From assembly GCF_900169565.1 (NCBI RefSeq), contig NZ_LT828648.1:2888501-2952500 (forward strand): a stretch of DNA of 64,000 bases, in the 5' to 3' direction. Under the pieces are notes generated by a model that worked only from the letters and a program-made list of their open reading frames with translations, was not told the origin of the DNA and searched no databases. This stretch comes from Nitrospira japonica (GTDB lineage: Bacteria > Nitrospirota > Nitrospiria > Nitrospirales > Nitrospiraceae). Shown here piece by piece: positions 11,290 to 20,585 of this stretch (position 1 is the stretch's first letter; the number at the start of each line of letters is the position of its first letter). Both the position numbers and the translations under genes were made by a program.

Positions 11290-12990
11290 GTGACGAACAG
11301 TCAGCCATCGCTCCAACAATCCTCCTTTCGACGCTTCGAGCTTTCGACGCTTCTGGGTTTTCTCCTCCTGTCATCCTGCGCCGCAGCGCCGTTCTTGATC
11401 CCGGCAGGAATCGAGTTTGCCAGGAATCTGCTGATGACCAGCAACAAGAATTACGGCAGCAAGTATTCTGAGGACATGAACCGGCTGATGATGCGACTCA
11501 GTACGCCGTATGTGGCGATGGGATTACCGATGGGGACGCCGCAGTCTGCGCTCATCCCGCCGGCCATGCAGCAACCGGGTATGAATCAAATGGTGGGGCA
11601 GGGGATGCCGGGGCAGCCGGGCATGGATCCCTACGCGCAAGCCGGTCAGATGCAGGGCATGCAGAATCCAGGTTATGCTCAGGGCTCCTACGGCCAACAA
11701 CCTGGAATGGGCTACGGCATGCAGGGATCCCAATTCGGTGGACAGCCGGGCGCTTACGATCCCAACAATCCCTATGCCTATCCCGGGACCAACGTACAGG
11801 CGCCTGCCTATGGGATGAATCAGGCTTACGGCGGGCAGCAATACGGCGGACAGCCACAGTATGGGCAGATGGGGGGAGGACTGCCTCAGTCCGGTTACCA
11901 ACCTCAGCCCAGCTTGCCGCTGCAGCCGGGATATCCGGCCACGGCTCCCGGCGCCACGGCGCCGGCCTATCCTCCACAGGGCAATCCGGGTTATCCGCCG
12001 CAGATGGGACAAGCCATGCCGCAGCATCAGCCGCAACTGTATCAGCAGCCGGCCATGGATCCGTACCAGCAGCAGTATCAACAGCAGCCTATGGCGGGAA
12101 TGCAAGGGTATGCTCAGCCAGGCATGACGGGACAAGGGCAGGTCTATCAGCAGCCGGTCATGGATCCGTATCAACAACAGTATCAGCAACAGCCCATGGC
12201 GGGGATGCAGGGCGGCTATAACCAGCAGACGATGCCGGGACAGCCGTATCAGCAGTACCAACAGCCCTATCAGCAACAGCCGATGCAGAACTACCAGCAG
12301 CAGCAGCTTTATCAACAGCCGGTCGCGGCGCAGCCGTATGGTTATGGCGGCCAACCGGCTGGAATGGGATATGGTGGACAAGTCTACCCGCGATCCGTCG
12401 CGGGACCTGCCGAACCGGTCGCGTTGGACGTGGCCTTGGTCCGTCAGGTCCCCACGCCGTCCGGCAAAGGCAAGCACGTGGTCATGATGCAGGACGGGGA
12501 GACGCTCAAAGGGGGGCCGAACGGCGATCGTTTTAAGTTGATCGTGCGGACGAATTGCGAATGCTTCGTCTATGTCATCTCAATCGACGGATCCGGCTGG
12601 GCTCAACCGGTCTTTCCACTGGATAACGGCAGCGTGGCCAATCCGCTCAAGCCAGAAGTCGAACAGGCATTTCCGGAGGGACAATATTGGTTCACGTTGG
12701 ATCAATATAAGGGGGTGGAAACGTTCTTCCTGGTGGCTTCCCCGGCGCGACGGACCGATATCGAGGAGAGTCTGGCTCACCTGGCCGGCCAGCAACGGCC
12801 CACGGGTCAGGCCGCGGCCAAAGTCGAGGAGCCGGCGGTCATTCCCAACGGATTCGGAAAGACCGAAGCGGCCAAAGCCACGATGGTCAAGGATGAGTCG
12901 CAACAGCCCGTGCAGGTGACCCCGCTTTCATACGTGGCGACGAAGCCGGGCGAAGACGTGCGGGTGACGCGCTGGTTCAACCACCAATAG
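11290..12990 (+). CDS. Exported Gln/Pro-rich DUF4384 protein
   Basis: A 566-residue protein with an N-terminal hydrophobic leader (LLGFLLLSSCAAAPFLIPAG) that contains a possible lipobox Cys. A low-complexity Met/Gln/Pro/Gly/Tyr region of about 300 residues follows, then a C-terminal DUF4384 domain (about 395-500: LKGGPNGDRFKLIVRTN, CFVYVISIDGSG, FPLDNG). DUF4384 domains are commonly coupled to caspase-like peptidases and the neighbouring peptidase has a similar domain, so a functional link is likely. A PRSVAG site lies at the junction between the disordered region and the folded domain, resembling the R-G motif of the downstream block. The start is GTG at 11290 with GAGGA upstream. The disordered region would suit a surface or adhesive spacer. 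Confidence 0.85.
   Translation: MTNSQPSLQQSSFRRFELSTLLGFLLLSSCAAAPFLIPAGIEFARNLLMTSNKNYGSKYSEDMNRLMMRLSTPYVAMGLPMGTPQSALIPPAMQQPGMNQMVGQGMPGQPGMDPYAQAGQMQGMQNPGYAQGSYGQQPGMGYGMQGSQFGGQPGAYDPNNPYAYPGTNVQAPAYGMNQAYGGQQYGGQPQYGQMGGGLPQSGYQPQPSLPLQPGYPATAPGATAPAYPPQGNPGYPPQMGQAMPQHQPQLYQQPAMDPYQQQYQQQPMAGMQGYAQPGMTGQGQVYQQPVMDPYQQQYQQQPMAGMQGGYNQQTMPGQPYQQYQQPYQQQPMQNYQQQQLYQQPVAAQPYGYGGQPAGMGYGGQVYPRSVAGPAEPVALDVALVRQVPTPSGKGKHVVMMQDGETLKGGPNGDRFKLIVRTNCECFVYVISIDGSGWAQPVFPLDNGSVANPLKPEVEQAFPEGQYWFTLDQYKGVETFFLVASPARRTDIEESLAHLAGQQRPTGQAAAKVEEPAVIPNGFGKTEAAKATMVKDESQQPVQVTPLSYVATKPGEDVRVTRWFNHQ
12046..12265 (+). repeat. In-frame 105-bp tandem repeat coding for Gln-rich units
   Basis: Two 35-codon units encode YQQP(A/V)MDPYQQQYQQQPM followed by AGMQG and a variable spacer. 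The ATGGAT landmarks are at 12055 and 12160, exactly 105 bp apart. Further degenerate YQQ runs continue to about 12330. The third bases differ between copies, so the units are not freshly duplicated. Copy number may vary between strains. Confidence 0.8.
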
Positions 12991-13016
12991 ATCGGATTGG
13001 TGCGAGGCAGACGGAC

Positions 13017-14000
13017 ATGACGCGACGACTATGCGGTCTCATCGCTTCGATGAGTCTGACCGTTCTCGCGGCCGGAGTGTGGCCCGGTTTCGGGCCCGGC
13101 ATTCCAGGCAGCCTGGCGCAAGTGTTCCCGCCCCGGTCCAACACTCAGTCCGTTCCGGCACCGCCGCAGGGACAGGGGGGACAGCCCGGGGGCGCTCAGG
13201 CTCCGGTGCCGCAGGCTCAACCACCGCACATGCAGATGCCGGCTAGCAACATGCCGGGACAGTATCAACCGCCTCCGCCGCCCGCTCCGCTGCAGAAAAC
13301 CGTCCCCTTCACGACGCTGTTGGGCGGCGATCTGTCCAAGTCTTACGTCCAGCTGACTAACCTGCGTGGCCAGATGGATTCGAATTTTGTCATCGGGCGG
13401 AGTCTCGCCGGACGATTCACTCTTCCGCCGTACATTCACGATGCCTCGAATGCGGCTAAAGTCTACATCCTGACCAACGGGTTATCGAATCCGCCCATCG
13501 TGAAGCCCGAAGGAAACGAACTTCACCTCGAATTTCATTTTCCTGCGCTTCAGCTCAAGACGTATTACAAGGACTATTCACCCGAAGGGGATCAGGCCGT
13601 AGGGGATACGGTCGGTGAAGGCATCATTATCGACGTGTTTCTCATCCCCGTCACGAATCACCAAGGCTATCCGACGTACCAGTCGGCGCGGACCGCGTTC
13701 CGCGGCCAGCTGAAGTCGCAGGACAAGTGCGTGTTTTGGTTCGACGTCATCTTTCCGATCAACATTTGCGATGTGTCTAAAAAGTATCTGGCCACCCTCG
13801 GCTCCGCCATCGAAAACGGCATGCGAGAGGCCCTGTTGCATCCCCAAACCAGAACTCAATTCGATCAGGTGGTGTGGCAGTCCTTGCGGACCGACCTTCT
13901 CATGCAGGCCGGGGTCAATCCCATGAGTCCTGCACAGATCATGGTGCTTGAAGGTGCGTTTCGTGGGACCGATTACGTCGTCAAGTACCTGCCGCGGTAG
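13017..14000 (+). CDS. Exported Pro-rich hypothetical protein
   Basis: A 327-residue protein with an N-terminal signal sequence (about 1-35), a Pro/Gln-rich linker (about 40-95) and a folded C-terminal part of about 230 residues that I do not recognise. The folded part has beta-like stretches (GNELHLEFHFPALQLKTYY, EGIIIDVFLIPV) and two Cys (DKCVFWFDVIFPINIC). GAGG lies about 9 nt upstream of the ATG. It follows the DUF4384 gene after 26 bp on the same strand, so the two are probably co-transcribed, and both share the exported, low-complexity-linker design. It converges on the sulfatase gene. Confidence 0.75.
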   Translation: MTRRLCGLIASMSLTVLAAGVWPGFGPGIPGSLAQVFPPRSNTQSVPAPPQGQGGQPGGAQAPVPQAQPPHMQMPASNMPGQYQPPPPPAPLQKTVPFTTLLGGDLSKSYVQLTNLRGQMDSNFVIGRSLAGRFTLPPYIHDASNAAKVYILTNGLSNPPIVKPEGNELHLEFHFPALQLKTYYKDYSPEGDQAVGDTVGEGIIIDVFLIPVTNHQGYPTYQSARTAFRGQLKSQDKCVFWFDVIFPINICDVSKKYLATLGSAIENGMREALLHPQTRTQFDQVVWQSLRTDLLMQAGVNPMSPAQIMVLEGAFRGTDYVVKYLPR

Positions 14001-14081
14001 CCTCCTGAACCATTCTTCGCTCCCAATGCATCAACGTTTCTCCCGCGAGGCCGTGACGCGATTGGCGCCGTTCTCTTAGGC

Positions 14082-16475
14082 CTATTTCCTCCGTGCGATC
14101 GGGTCACCGGCCGGGTCTTGATAGCGGACCTCGAATGAATTGATCTTGCCATTGAACTTGAACGGCGCCCGGTCGAAATATGCCAGCGAGACGGGGGAAT
14201 AACTGTCCATGCCCACGTCGAATGCGTCGTTGGCCGTAAAGCCGAGCGGCGCATTGCGCGGCACGCGGCCGGTTGCCAGTTCCTGTCCGTTGATTCGGAT
14301 CGTCACGTCCATGGTCTTGACATGACCGGTGCCGGCAGCGCGCGAGTCCACCTCGATCGTTGCTTTGCCGAACGAGACGGGAATGGCCGCCTCAATCCGC
14401 GTCCGTTCAAGCTCAAACAAGTTATATTCGTAGATGAGTTTGCCGTCTTGGATCCAAAGCGCCAGCCCTCCTGAGAATCCGCCGAGCGCATACAGGACAC
14501 CCGCCGAATCCAACTTGAGGTCCACATCGATCGTGACTCGGTTGCTCCGTGCCCCGAGCTTGGGTGCGGCGAACTCCGGCACCATGGTGACGTCTTGCGT
14601 GTAGTGGAACTCGGTCGCGGGATTCTGCGGCGCGTATTCCGGATGGAAGACCGCCGACCACAGTCCCCCGCCGATCGGATAGACCTTGTTGGCCCGCGCG
14701 GCTCCATCGAACGCCTTCTTGAGTTCGGCGAGCTTCTTTGGCTGCTGCTTGGCGAGATCGCGTGCCTGCGAATAGTCGCTGCGGAGGTCATAGAGTTCCC
14801 AGGTATCCGTATCCGGAGACCACTTGAGAATGCTGGGATCGATCCCGGGCACCCATGGAATGCGCGGCCCGAACGCCGAGGCGATGAACCCATCCTGATA
14901 CAAGCCGCGACTTCCCATGACCTCGAAATACTGGCTCTTCTTTCGTTCCGGTGCGGCCGCAGCGGCAAACGCGTATTTCATGCTGATGCCGTCCAGGGGA
15001 TCCTGTGACACCCCGTCCACCGCTTGTGGAGCTTTGATGCCGATGACGTCATAGATGGTCGGCACGATATCGTTGACATGGTGGAACTGGGTGCGCGGTG
15101 CCTTGTCTGGCGTGATGGACTTCGGCCATGAAACGGCCAGCGGCGTCCGCGAGCCGCCGAAATGCGAGGCGATGAGTTTGGTGCCTTGGTGCGGGGTCGA
15201 TCCCGCCCACGCCCAGCCGGCATGGTACATATTGTCAGTCTTCGGGCCTCCCAGCGCGTCCAGACCGCCCAACTCATTCAGCGCACGGATATGGTCCTCA
15301 ATTTCCGTGGCGATGCCGTTCTGTGCCAATAACTCACTGATGGTGCCGTGCTGCCCCTCGGCGCTGGAACCGTTGTCCCCCCACACATAGAAAATGAGGG
15401 TGTTGTCACGAATGCCGAGATGATCCAATTCATCCAGCAGCCGGCCGGCCTGCGTATCGGCATGCTCGACATAGCCGGCGAACACCTCCATCAGTCGACG
15501 CTGAAACGGCTTCTCTTCCTCCGGGATATCCGTCCAGCCGGCGAGGGTCGGGGGCCGCGGGGTGAGTTCCGTATTGGCCGGAATCCAGCCGAGCTCCTTC
15601 TGCCTTGCGAAGATGCGGTCACGCATCGCATCCCACCCGTCATCGAACTTCCCTTTGTACTTGTCGGCCCACTCCTTGAAGATGTGATGCGGACCATGGG
15701 CGGCACCGGGCGCCCAGTACATGAGAAACGGCCGCTCCGGCGTCAAGGCGCGCTCCTGGCGCATCCACTTGATTGCCTTGCCCGTCATGTCCTCGGTGAA
15801 GTGATAACCGTGGCGGTTCGACGATCCTGCGAGGCGCACCGTGTTTTCGACCACGGCCGGCTCCCACTGCGAAGACTCACCGGCAAGAAAGCCATAAAAG
15901 TAGTCGAAGCCCACGAGCCGGCCGGTCGGCCAACGGTCATAGGGCCCGACCGAACTGGTTTGGCTTGCCGGCGTGTTGTGCCATTTGCCGAAGGCGGAGG
16001 TCGCATAGCCATAGGAGCCGAGCACCTTGGCGACCGACGCGGTGGTGGGCGGCCACATGCCGGTATATCCGTCCCAATCATTGGCAAGCTCGGCGATCTG
16101 ACCGAAGGCCACGCGATGATGATTGCGGCCGGTCAAGAGGGAGGCGCGCGTCGGCGAGCACATGGCCGCATTGTGAAAGCGATTGAATGAAATGCCCGCG
16201 CTCGCCACACGTGTCAGCGTCGAAGAGGTGATATCGCCGCCGTACGTGTTTGGCAGCGCCGGTCCGACGTCATCGAGCATGATAACGAGAATATTCGGCG
16301 CGTCTTTAGGCAGCCGCTGCGCCTGGGCTCGCGGCTTGTACATGGACTGCTCGATCGTGCGGCCGGCCGTACTGCCGGACGGAACCGGTGGGAACGGCAG
16401 TCTCTCCTGCGCGAGCGCCGATGCGGACGCGGAAGCAACCGCCAACATCGCGACGGTGATCATGATTCGATTCAT
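14082..16475 (-). CDS. Exported sulfatase (arylsulfatase family, about 800 residues)
   Basis: A 797-residue periplasmic alkaline-phosphatase-superfamily sulfatase with a signal peptide (residues 1-22, cut after ALA). The formylglycine site is Cys106-Ser-Pro-Thr-Arg110 (CxPxR), and the metal-binding acidic pair is in VIMLDDVGPA (Asp68/69). A third metal region (VWGDNGSSAEG) follows. The C-terminal 200 residues are beta-rich and unlike the short bacterial arylsulfatases, but fit the long sulfatase subgroup. Formylglycine formation needs a separate maturase not seen here. The start at 16475 has GGGGAG upstream. It is isolated between convergent and divergent neighbours; substrate unknown. Confidence 0.92.
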   Translation of the reverse strand: MNRIMITVAMLAVASASASALAQERLPFPPVPSGSTAGRTIEQSMYKPRAQAQRLPKDAPNILVIMLDDVGPALPNTYGGDITSSTLTRVASAGISFNRFHNAAMCSPTRASLLTGRNHHRVAFGQIAELANDWDGYTGMWPPTTASVAKVLGSYGYATSAFGKWHNTPASQTSSVGPYDRWPTGRLVGFDYFYGFLAGESSQWEPAVVENTVRLAGSSNRHGYHFTEDMTGKAIKWMRQERALTPERPFLMYWAPGAAHGPHHIFKEWADKYKGKFDDGWDAMRDRIFARQKELGWIPANTELTPRPPTLAGWTDIPEEEKPFQRRLMEVFAGYVEHADTQAGRLLDELDHLGIRDNTLIFYVWGDNGSSAEGQHGTISELLAQNGIATEIEDHIRALNELGGLDALGGPKTDNMYHAGWAWAGSTPHQGTKLIASHFGGSRTPLAVSWPKSITPDKAPRTQFHHVNDIVPTIYDVIGIKAPQAVDGVSQDPLDGISMKYAFAAAAAPERKKSQYFEVMGSRGLYQDGFIASAFGPRIPWVPGIDPSILKWSPDTDTWELYDLRSDYSQARDLAKQQPKKLAELKKAFDGAARANKVYPIGGGLWSAVFHPEYAPQNPATEFHYTQDVTMVPEFAAPKLGARSNRVTIDVDLKLDSAGVLYALGGFSGGLALWIQDGKLIYEYNLFELERTRIEAAIPVSFGKATIEVDSRAAGTGHVKTMDVTIRINGQELATGRVPRNAPLGFTANDAFDVGMDSYSPVSLAYFDRAPFKFNGKINSFEVRYQDPAGDPIARRK

Positions 16476-16729
16476 GTCGGTCTCCCCTCAACCATGCGGT
16501 CGATCTCGATTGTCGGCTGGAATGCGTGTTGAGCTACGAGAAGAGTCTTGCATTCACCAACCAACTCTCCTCGATGACATGCTGTAGGCAAGGCTATCTA
16601 AGTATAGGTTTCGTGGTGATCAGGCGGTGGGAGTATATACGGAATGGGCGCTCGAATCCCACTGTTGCAAGTGACCGGATGGTCCGGCCACCGCTGGTGT
16701 GGCAACGGCCGTCCAATCCCGTGAGGACG

Positions 16730-17923
16730 TCATAGACCGATCATGATCAACTCGAACTTGGCGTTGTAGCCGATCGATGGAGCGGCGTTGGGATCACTGA
16801 TGCGCGTGGAAATAGTGGACGATCCCGGACCGACGGCCAGATAGAACCCGCTGACTGTTTGGATCGTATACGAGCAGTTGGGTGGTTGCTCGACGATCTT
16901 GAATTTTTCCCATGCCTGAACTTGGTGTGCATCCGTATGGAGGTTGTCGCCGCTCGCGAGCCCTCCACCATTCACGGCCGTCACATAATTTCCACTGGAG
17001 GTCTGCAAAGCGTATGTCCCGTCGTTCTGCTTGATCAATTTGAATCTTGATCCCACTTGCAACCCGCTAAAGGCCGTCATGGCCTGACTCGTCCGTCCAC
17101 CTCCACCCAGTGCCGTGAGATAGCTGACAAAATCCCCCTTGCCAGGGACCATGCCGGTTCCGGTCGGCCGGATGGCATATTGATAGCCCGATCCCAGATC
17201 GCCGCATTTTAGGAAATAATAATACTCCCAGGTTGAAGCTTTCGTCGCATCGGTATGGAAAGCATCGTTCGCCTTTCCGCCGCCTCCGAGGGCGGTGAGA
17301 AAGTGCCCATCGTAGGTTTTCATGGTATAGGTGCCAGCCGCGCTCGGGCCGTCCACTCGAAAGAGCGCAATATCCGACTGAGGCGTTTGCAATTCCGTTT
17401 GCACGGGTTGCGTGGCGTTGGGCGGTCCACCAAGCCCGCCCACGGCGCTCACGTAGTATCCGCCGCTCGTCTGAATTGTCGTGAAATCTGGTTGAACAGA
17501 CGCCAGCCTGAACCTCTGATTCGGTCCGAGTACTGAAGGCACGGTGATGACGGCATCGATACTATGGTGTCCCCCGTCCCGCGCAGTAAAGGGAGTGCTC
17601 TGCAAGTACGACCGGATGGCAAACTCTCCCGGAAGGGTGCCGAACGCAGGCGGGTTCGGCGGCACGCTCGGAGTCATCTGTTTGAACTCGAGACCAGGTT
17701 GCAGAACTCTGGGAGCCAACCCACGCTCTTGCACGTCTCCGGCCGGCGGTTCGTTCGGGAGTGCGATGGGCGGCGTCGCTTCCACCGTCGGACTTGGCTC
17801 ATTAATCACCGGGGGTGGGTCGTCGGCGAAATTCACTGCCACGGTCAGCCCAGAGGCGACAGTCGCCCATGCGACAGCCATGCATAATTGTCGTAATCTC
17901 GAAGGGGTTTGATGAAATCGCAT
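16730..17923 (-). CDS. Exported fascin-like beta-trefoil protein with N-terminal QERG motif
   Basis: A 397-residue protein with a leader (1-33), an acidic Pro-rich spacer (34-62) and the motif GDVQERGLA (Arg67-Gly68). About 300 residues of repeated fascin-type trefoil follow, with units such as YYVSAVGGLGG, HFLTALGGGG, SYLTALGGGG and NYVTAVNGGG, often followed by HTDA and a W-E-(K/Y)-F/Y segment. Fascin-like folds in bacteria often serve as carbohydrate- or surface-binding modules. It is related to the lipoprotein at 21162-22394. AAGGAGGA precedes the start. It is the last gene of the minus-strand exported-protein block. Confidence 0.82.
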   Translation of the reverse strand: MRFHQTPSRLRQLCMAVAWATVASGLTVAVNFADDPPPVINEPSPTVEATPPIALPNEPPAGDVQERGLAPRVLQPGLEFKQMTPSVPPNPPAFGTLPGEFAIRSYLQSTPFTARDGGHHSIDAVITVPSVLGPNQRFRLASVQPDFTTIQTSGGYYVSAVGGLGGPPNATQPVQTELQTPQSDIALFRVDGPSAAGTYTMKTYDGHFLTALGGGGKANDAFHTDATKASTWEYYYFLKCGDLGSGYQYAIRPTGTGMVPGKGDFVSYLTALGGGGRTSQAMTAFSGLQVGSRFKLIKQNDGTYALQTSSGNYVTAVNGGGLASGDNLHTDAHQVQAWEKFKIVEQPPNCSYTIQTVSGFYLAVGPGSSTISTRISDPNAAPSIGYNAKFELIMIGL

Positions 17924-18014
17924 GGCAGTTCCTCCTTCATCTCATAAGTCACGGCCCGGACGCGTTCATGCCTCAATGGGTAGTCGCAAGGGATTCGTAT
18001 GAAAGGCTCATCGA

Positions 18015-19412
18015 CTACGGCGTGGTGCCATCCGTCGGATCAAACGGACTCGGTTGCACAATTTCAGGTTCTTCTACTTGGTCTTTCTCAACCCCCCGGC
18101 TCATCACGGCCATGTTGGTGCCGGTCATCGCTCCCGTCGCTGCCACAAGACCTGACGAGACCTGGCAGGTGAATTCACGCGACGTACCGGGTGGGAGTAG
18201 GCCAAAAAAACTGGCGGTATTGCCAGAAATAGGTAGGGACTGCACCTGTGAGCCATTCGCCGTCGTGGTTCTCATCGTGAATCCGGTGAGTTGGGGCGGT
18301 CCAAACTTTGTCGCGGTTTGGTTCTTATCGAGGACGCACATGACGGTTTGCGTCTGACCGGGTTCGCACACGGCGCCTTCTTCGACACCGACGACGTTGA
18401 GCGGACCCACGACATTTCCTCCGCTGGGGTTGAAACAGGCGACCACCATCGTTCCGCGTGCGGAGCTACCGCTCCAGCGCAGGCGGGTGTTACCCGTCAG
18501 TGCGGCATCATTCATTCCCATCTTCTGGAGAATCCATCCGCGGAAATTATAGACATCCGTGAACGTGGCTTCACCGGTTGGGGTCTTACAATCGCTTACC
18601 GTCCCTTGCGAGGCAATCCCCCGGACTGTCGCCCGGCCGTACTCGACCGTGACGAATCCTGATCCGCTGTCGCCTTCACACAACGATGCATTGGCTGCCG
18701 CCGCAGTGATATAGAACTTCGGCGCGAAACTGTCCGGCCCGATAGGTGCTCGGAAAATGGCGAACTGTCCCGCCGGTGTATTGAGGTTGTGACTGAAGTT
18801 GGCCACGGTTCCCACGACCCCTTGGCGGCGCGAATCTCTTGGCAAACCGACGGTCTGAAGATAGGGGGTAATCGAGAAGGGCTGAGTCACTCTAATCAGC
18901 GCGATGTCGTTGAGTTGATCTGAGCTGCTCGATGAATACTGCTCATGGCTGTAGATTCCGCCTGAGCCGGAACCCGCCTGGCGAGTCTCTGATCGGCTCT
19001 GCCCGGTGTATGGATCGGTCCGGGTGTAGGTGACGGTGGCGCCGCTGATCTGCACGCAATGCGCAGCGGTCAAGACCCAGCGTGGATCGAGGAGGACGCC
19101 TTTGCAGGTGAGTCTCGACTGGACACTCACGACCCAGGGATACCTGTAGTCGGGTTCGAATTTTCCTCCCGTAGGCGGCAACACGATCGGCGTTGGGGCG
19201 CTCGGTGCCGTTGGCTGAGCCGTTTTTGACGGTACTCTCCCCGTATCAAGCTGTGCCCGGCTCACCGCGCGTTCTTGGACCGCGTTCGGATCACCCGCCG
19301 ATGGACTTGAAGAAGACGGCTGCCCAACGCAGCCGCTCGCAAGGCCGGTGATCACGATCACCGCGGATAGATACGATTCGATGCTCCGGTTCCTGCGCGG
19401 AATCGAGATCAT
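18015..19412 (-). CDS. Trypsin-like serine protease lipoprotein with two R-G/A motifs
   Basis: The chosen start (ATG 19412, AAGGAGG 7 nt upstream) gives a lipoprotein signal ending LASGC. An alternative ATG at 19454 also has AGGAG. A VQERA motif (Arg48) precedes the S1 domain. The catalytic triad is His118 (TAAHC), Asp169 (NDIALI) and Ser249 (CEGDSGSG). Six residues before the catalytic Ser is Ser243, not Asp, so specificity should be chymotrypsin- or elastase-like rather than tryptic. A beta-rich C-terminal extension of about 170 residues ends with VMSRGVEKD and an acidic tail. It probably sits at the outer membrane or cell surface. Confidence 0.88.
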   Translation of the reverse strand: MISIPRRNRSIESYLSAVIVITGLASGCVGQPSSSSPSAGDPNAVQERAVSRAQLDTGRVPSKTAQPTAPSAPTPIVLPPTGGKFEPDYRYPWVVSVQSRLTCKGVLLDPRWVLTAAHCVQISGATVTYTRTDPYTGQSRSETRQAGSGSGGIYSHEQYSSSSSDQLNDIALIRVTQPFSITPYLQTVGLPRDSRRQGVVGTVANFSHNLNTPAGQFAIFRAPIGPDSFAPKFYITAAAANASLCEGDSGSGFVTVEYGRATVRGIASQGTVSDCKTPTGEATFTDVYNFRGWILQKMGMNDAALTGNTRLRWSGSSARGTMVVACFNPSGGNVVGPLNVVGVEEGAVCEPGQTQTVMCVLDKNQTATKFGPPQLTGFTMRTTTANGSQVQSLPISGNTASFFGLLPPGTSREFTCQVSSGLVAATGAMTGTNMAVMSRGVEKDQVEEPEIVQPSPFDPTDGTTP

Positions 19413-19485
19413 GTTAGGCCTCCTTCTCCAACCAGTTGTATTAAGCCGACGCATGGCAATCTCCTGGATGAGGGTTCTGCTCCTC

Positions 19486-20457
19486 TCAGAATTGATCAAA
19501 CGGCATCAGCGCGCGGATGATCGTGTATGTGATCTCAGCTTCGCAACCGCCGCCAGGACTTGGGCGTCCAGGCGGCCCGCCCGTCTCTTCCTTCAAGAAA
19601 AAGTGATACTTGGTGGTCGGTCCCGGCAGCAAGGCTTTGCCCGACTGCTCTATAGGAGGGGTGTAATCGCCGAGAGGATCGCGCTCGTCAAAGTACACAG
19701 ACGGCTCCATGAGATTGGCCCGCGTACTGATCTCCTTGCGGGTCCAAGAGAACTGGGTGATCCCTCTTGCTTCGCCACGACCGAGTTTGAACTTTTGCTC
19801 ATGGATCTGACGGTCAGGCGAACGCCACTTGAACGTGATGTCGCTTTTCCCAACGGTATCGCATCGGTCAACCATGTAGAATCTCAAATCCGTGACAAAG
19901 ACGTCATAGAGCGGGGTGATCGTGAACTCCTTGTTGATCCCGGTTACTTGCCCATTGGGGACCAGTTCCCTCACAGTAATAACGAGCTTCATCGCCCGTG
20001 GCTCCCCATTCCCTTCAACATCGCGGTACGAGAGGGTCAGGCCGCTGGTGGAACTATAGGTTCGTTTCAGGATCTGCGATCGAAACGGAGAGCTATAGAA
20101 GACTTCGACCTCGATGGGCACCGTCACCGGCAGGTTAGGGGGAATGCGGAGGTTCACGGAGATGCTCTTCGAGGTGACCCGCATCGCGTTGCGGATCGCT
20201 GTTAAACTTGGCGTCGGCGCGCTAAACTTCGGATCGGCCAGTTGAAGCGTGCCCCCCGGCTTCACAAGCCCCGGCAGAAGTCCTCGTTCCTGAATGTCGG
20301 CACCCTCCGCCGGCGGAGGCGACTCTTCGGATATCGTGGGGGCGGTGTCCGGGCTCGCCGGTTCTTCGGCGAAGGCACAGAGCGGTAGCCAGAATACGAT
20401 CGCCCATGTCAGGGTCAGGGCACAAATGGCGTCACGATACGGAACTGATTTCGTCAT
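19486..20457 (-). CDS. Exported hypothetical protein with QERG motif
   Basis: A 323-residue product with a signal peptide (about 1-30), an acidic Pro/Glu spacer and the motif ADIQERGLLPG (Arg58-Gly59). A beta-rich domain of about 250 residues with unknown function follows (NLRIPPNLPVTVPIEVEVFY, MKLVITVRELVPNG). It has few Cys residues and no catalytic motif I can name. GGGAGG lies just upstream of the ATG at 20457; a longer frame upstream has no such site. It lies between the trypsin-like protease and a Cys-containing RRGVE protein on the same strand. Confidence 0.75.
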   Translation of the reverse strand: MTKSVPYRDAICALTLTWAIVFWLPLCAFAEEPASPDTAPTISEESPPPAEGADIQERGLLPGLVKPGGTLQLADPKFSAPTPSLTAIRNAMRVTSKSISVNLRIPPNLPVTVPIEVEVFYSSPFRSQILKRTYSSTSGLTLSYRDVEGNGEPRAMKLVITVRELVPNGQVTGINKEFTITPLYDVFVTDLRFYMVDRCDTVGKSDITFKWRSPDRQIHEQKFKLGRGEARGITQFSWTRKEISTRANLMEPSVYFDERDPLGDYTPPIEQSGKALLPGPTTKYHFFLKEETGGPPGRPSPGGGCEAEITYTIIRALMPFDQF

Positions 20458-20585
20458 ACACACCTCCCAAGTGCCTGAGCGTCTCACGGTCCCAGACCGA
20501 CAGGAGCAGATCAGCATGCCATGCGTCGGCGCGTCGTTTGACGCCCCGAACACCATGTCACTCACCCAGAACGCAAGCCGGATGA

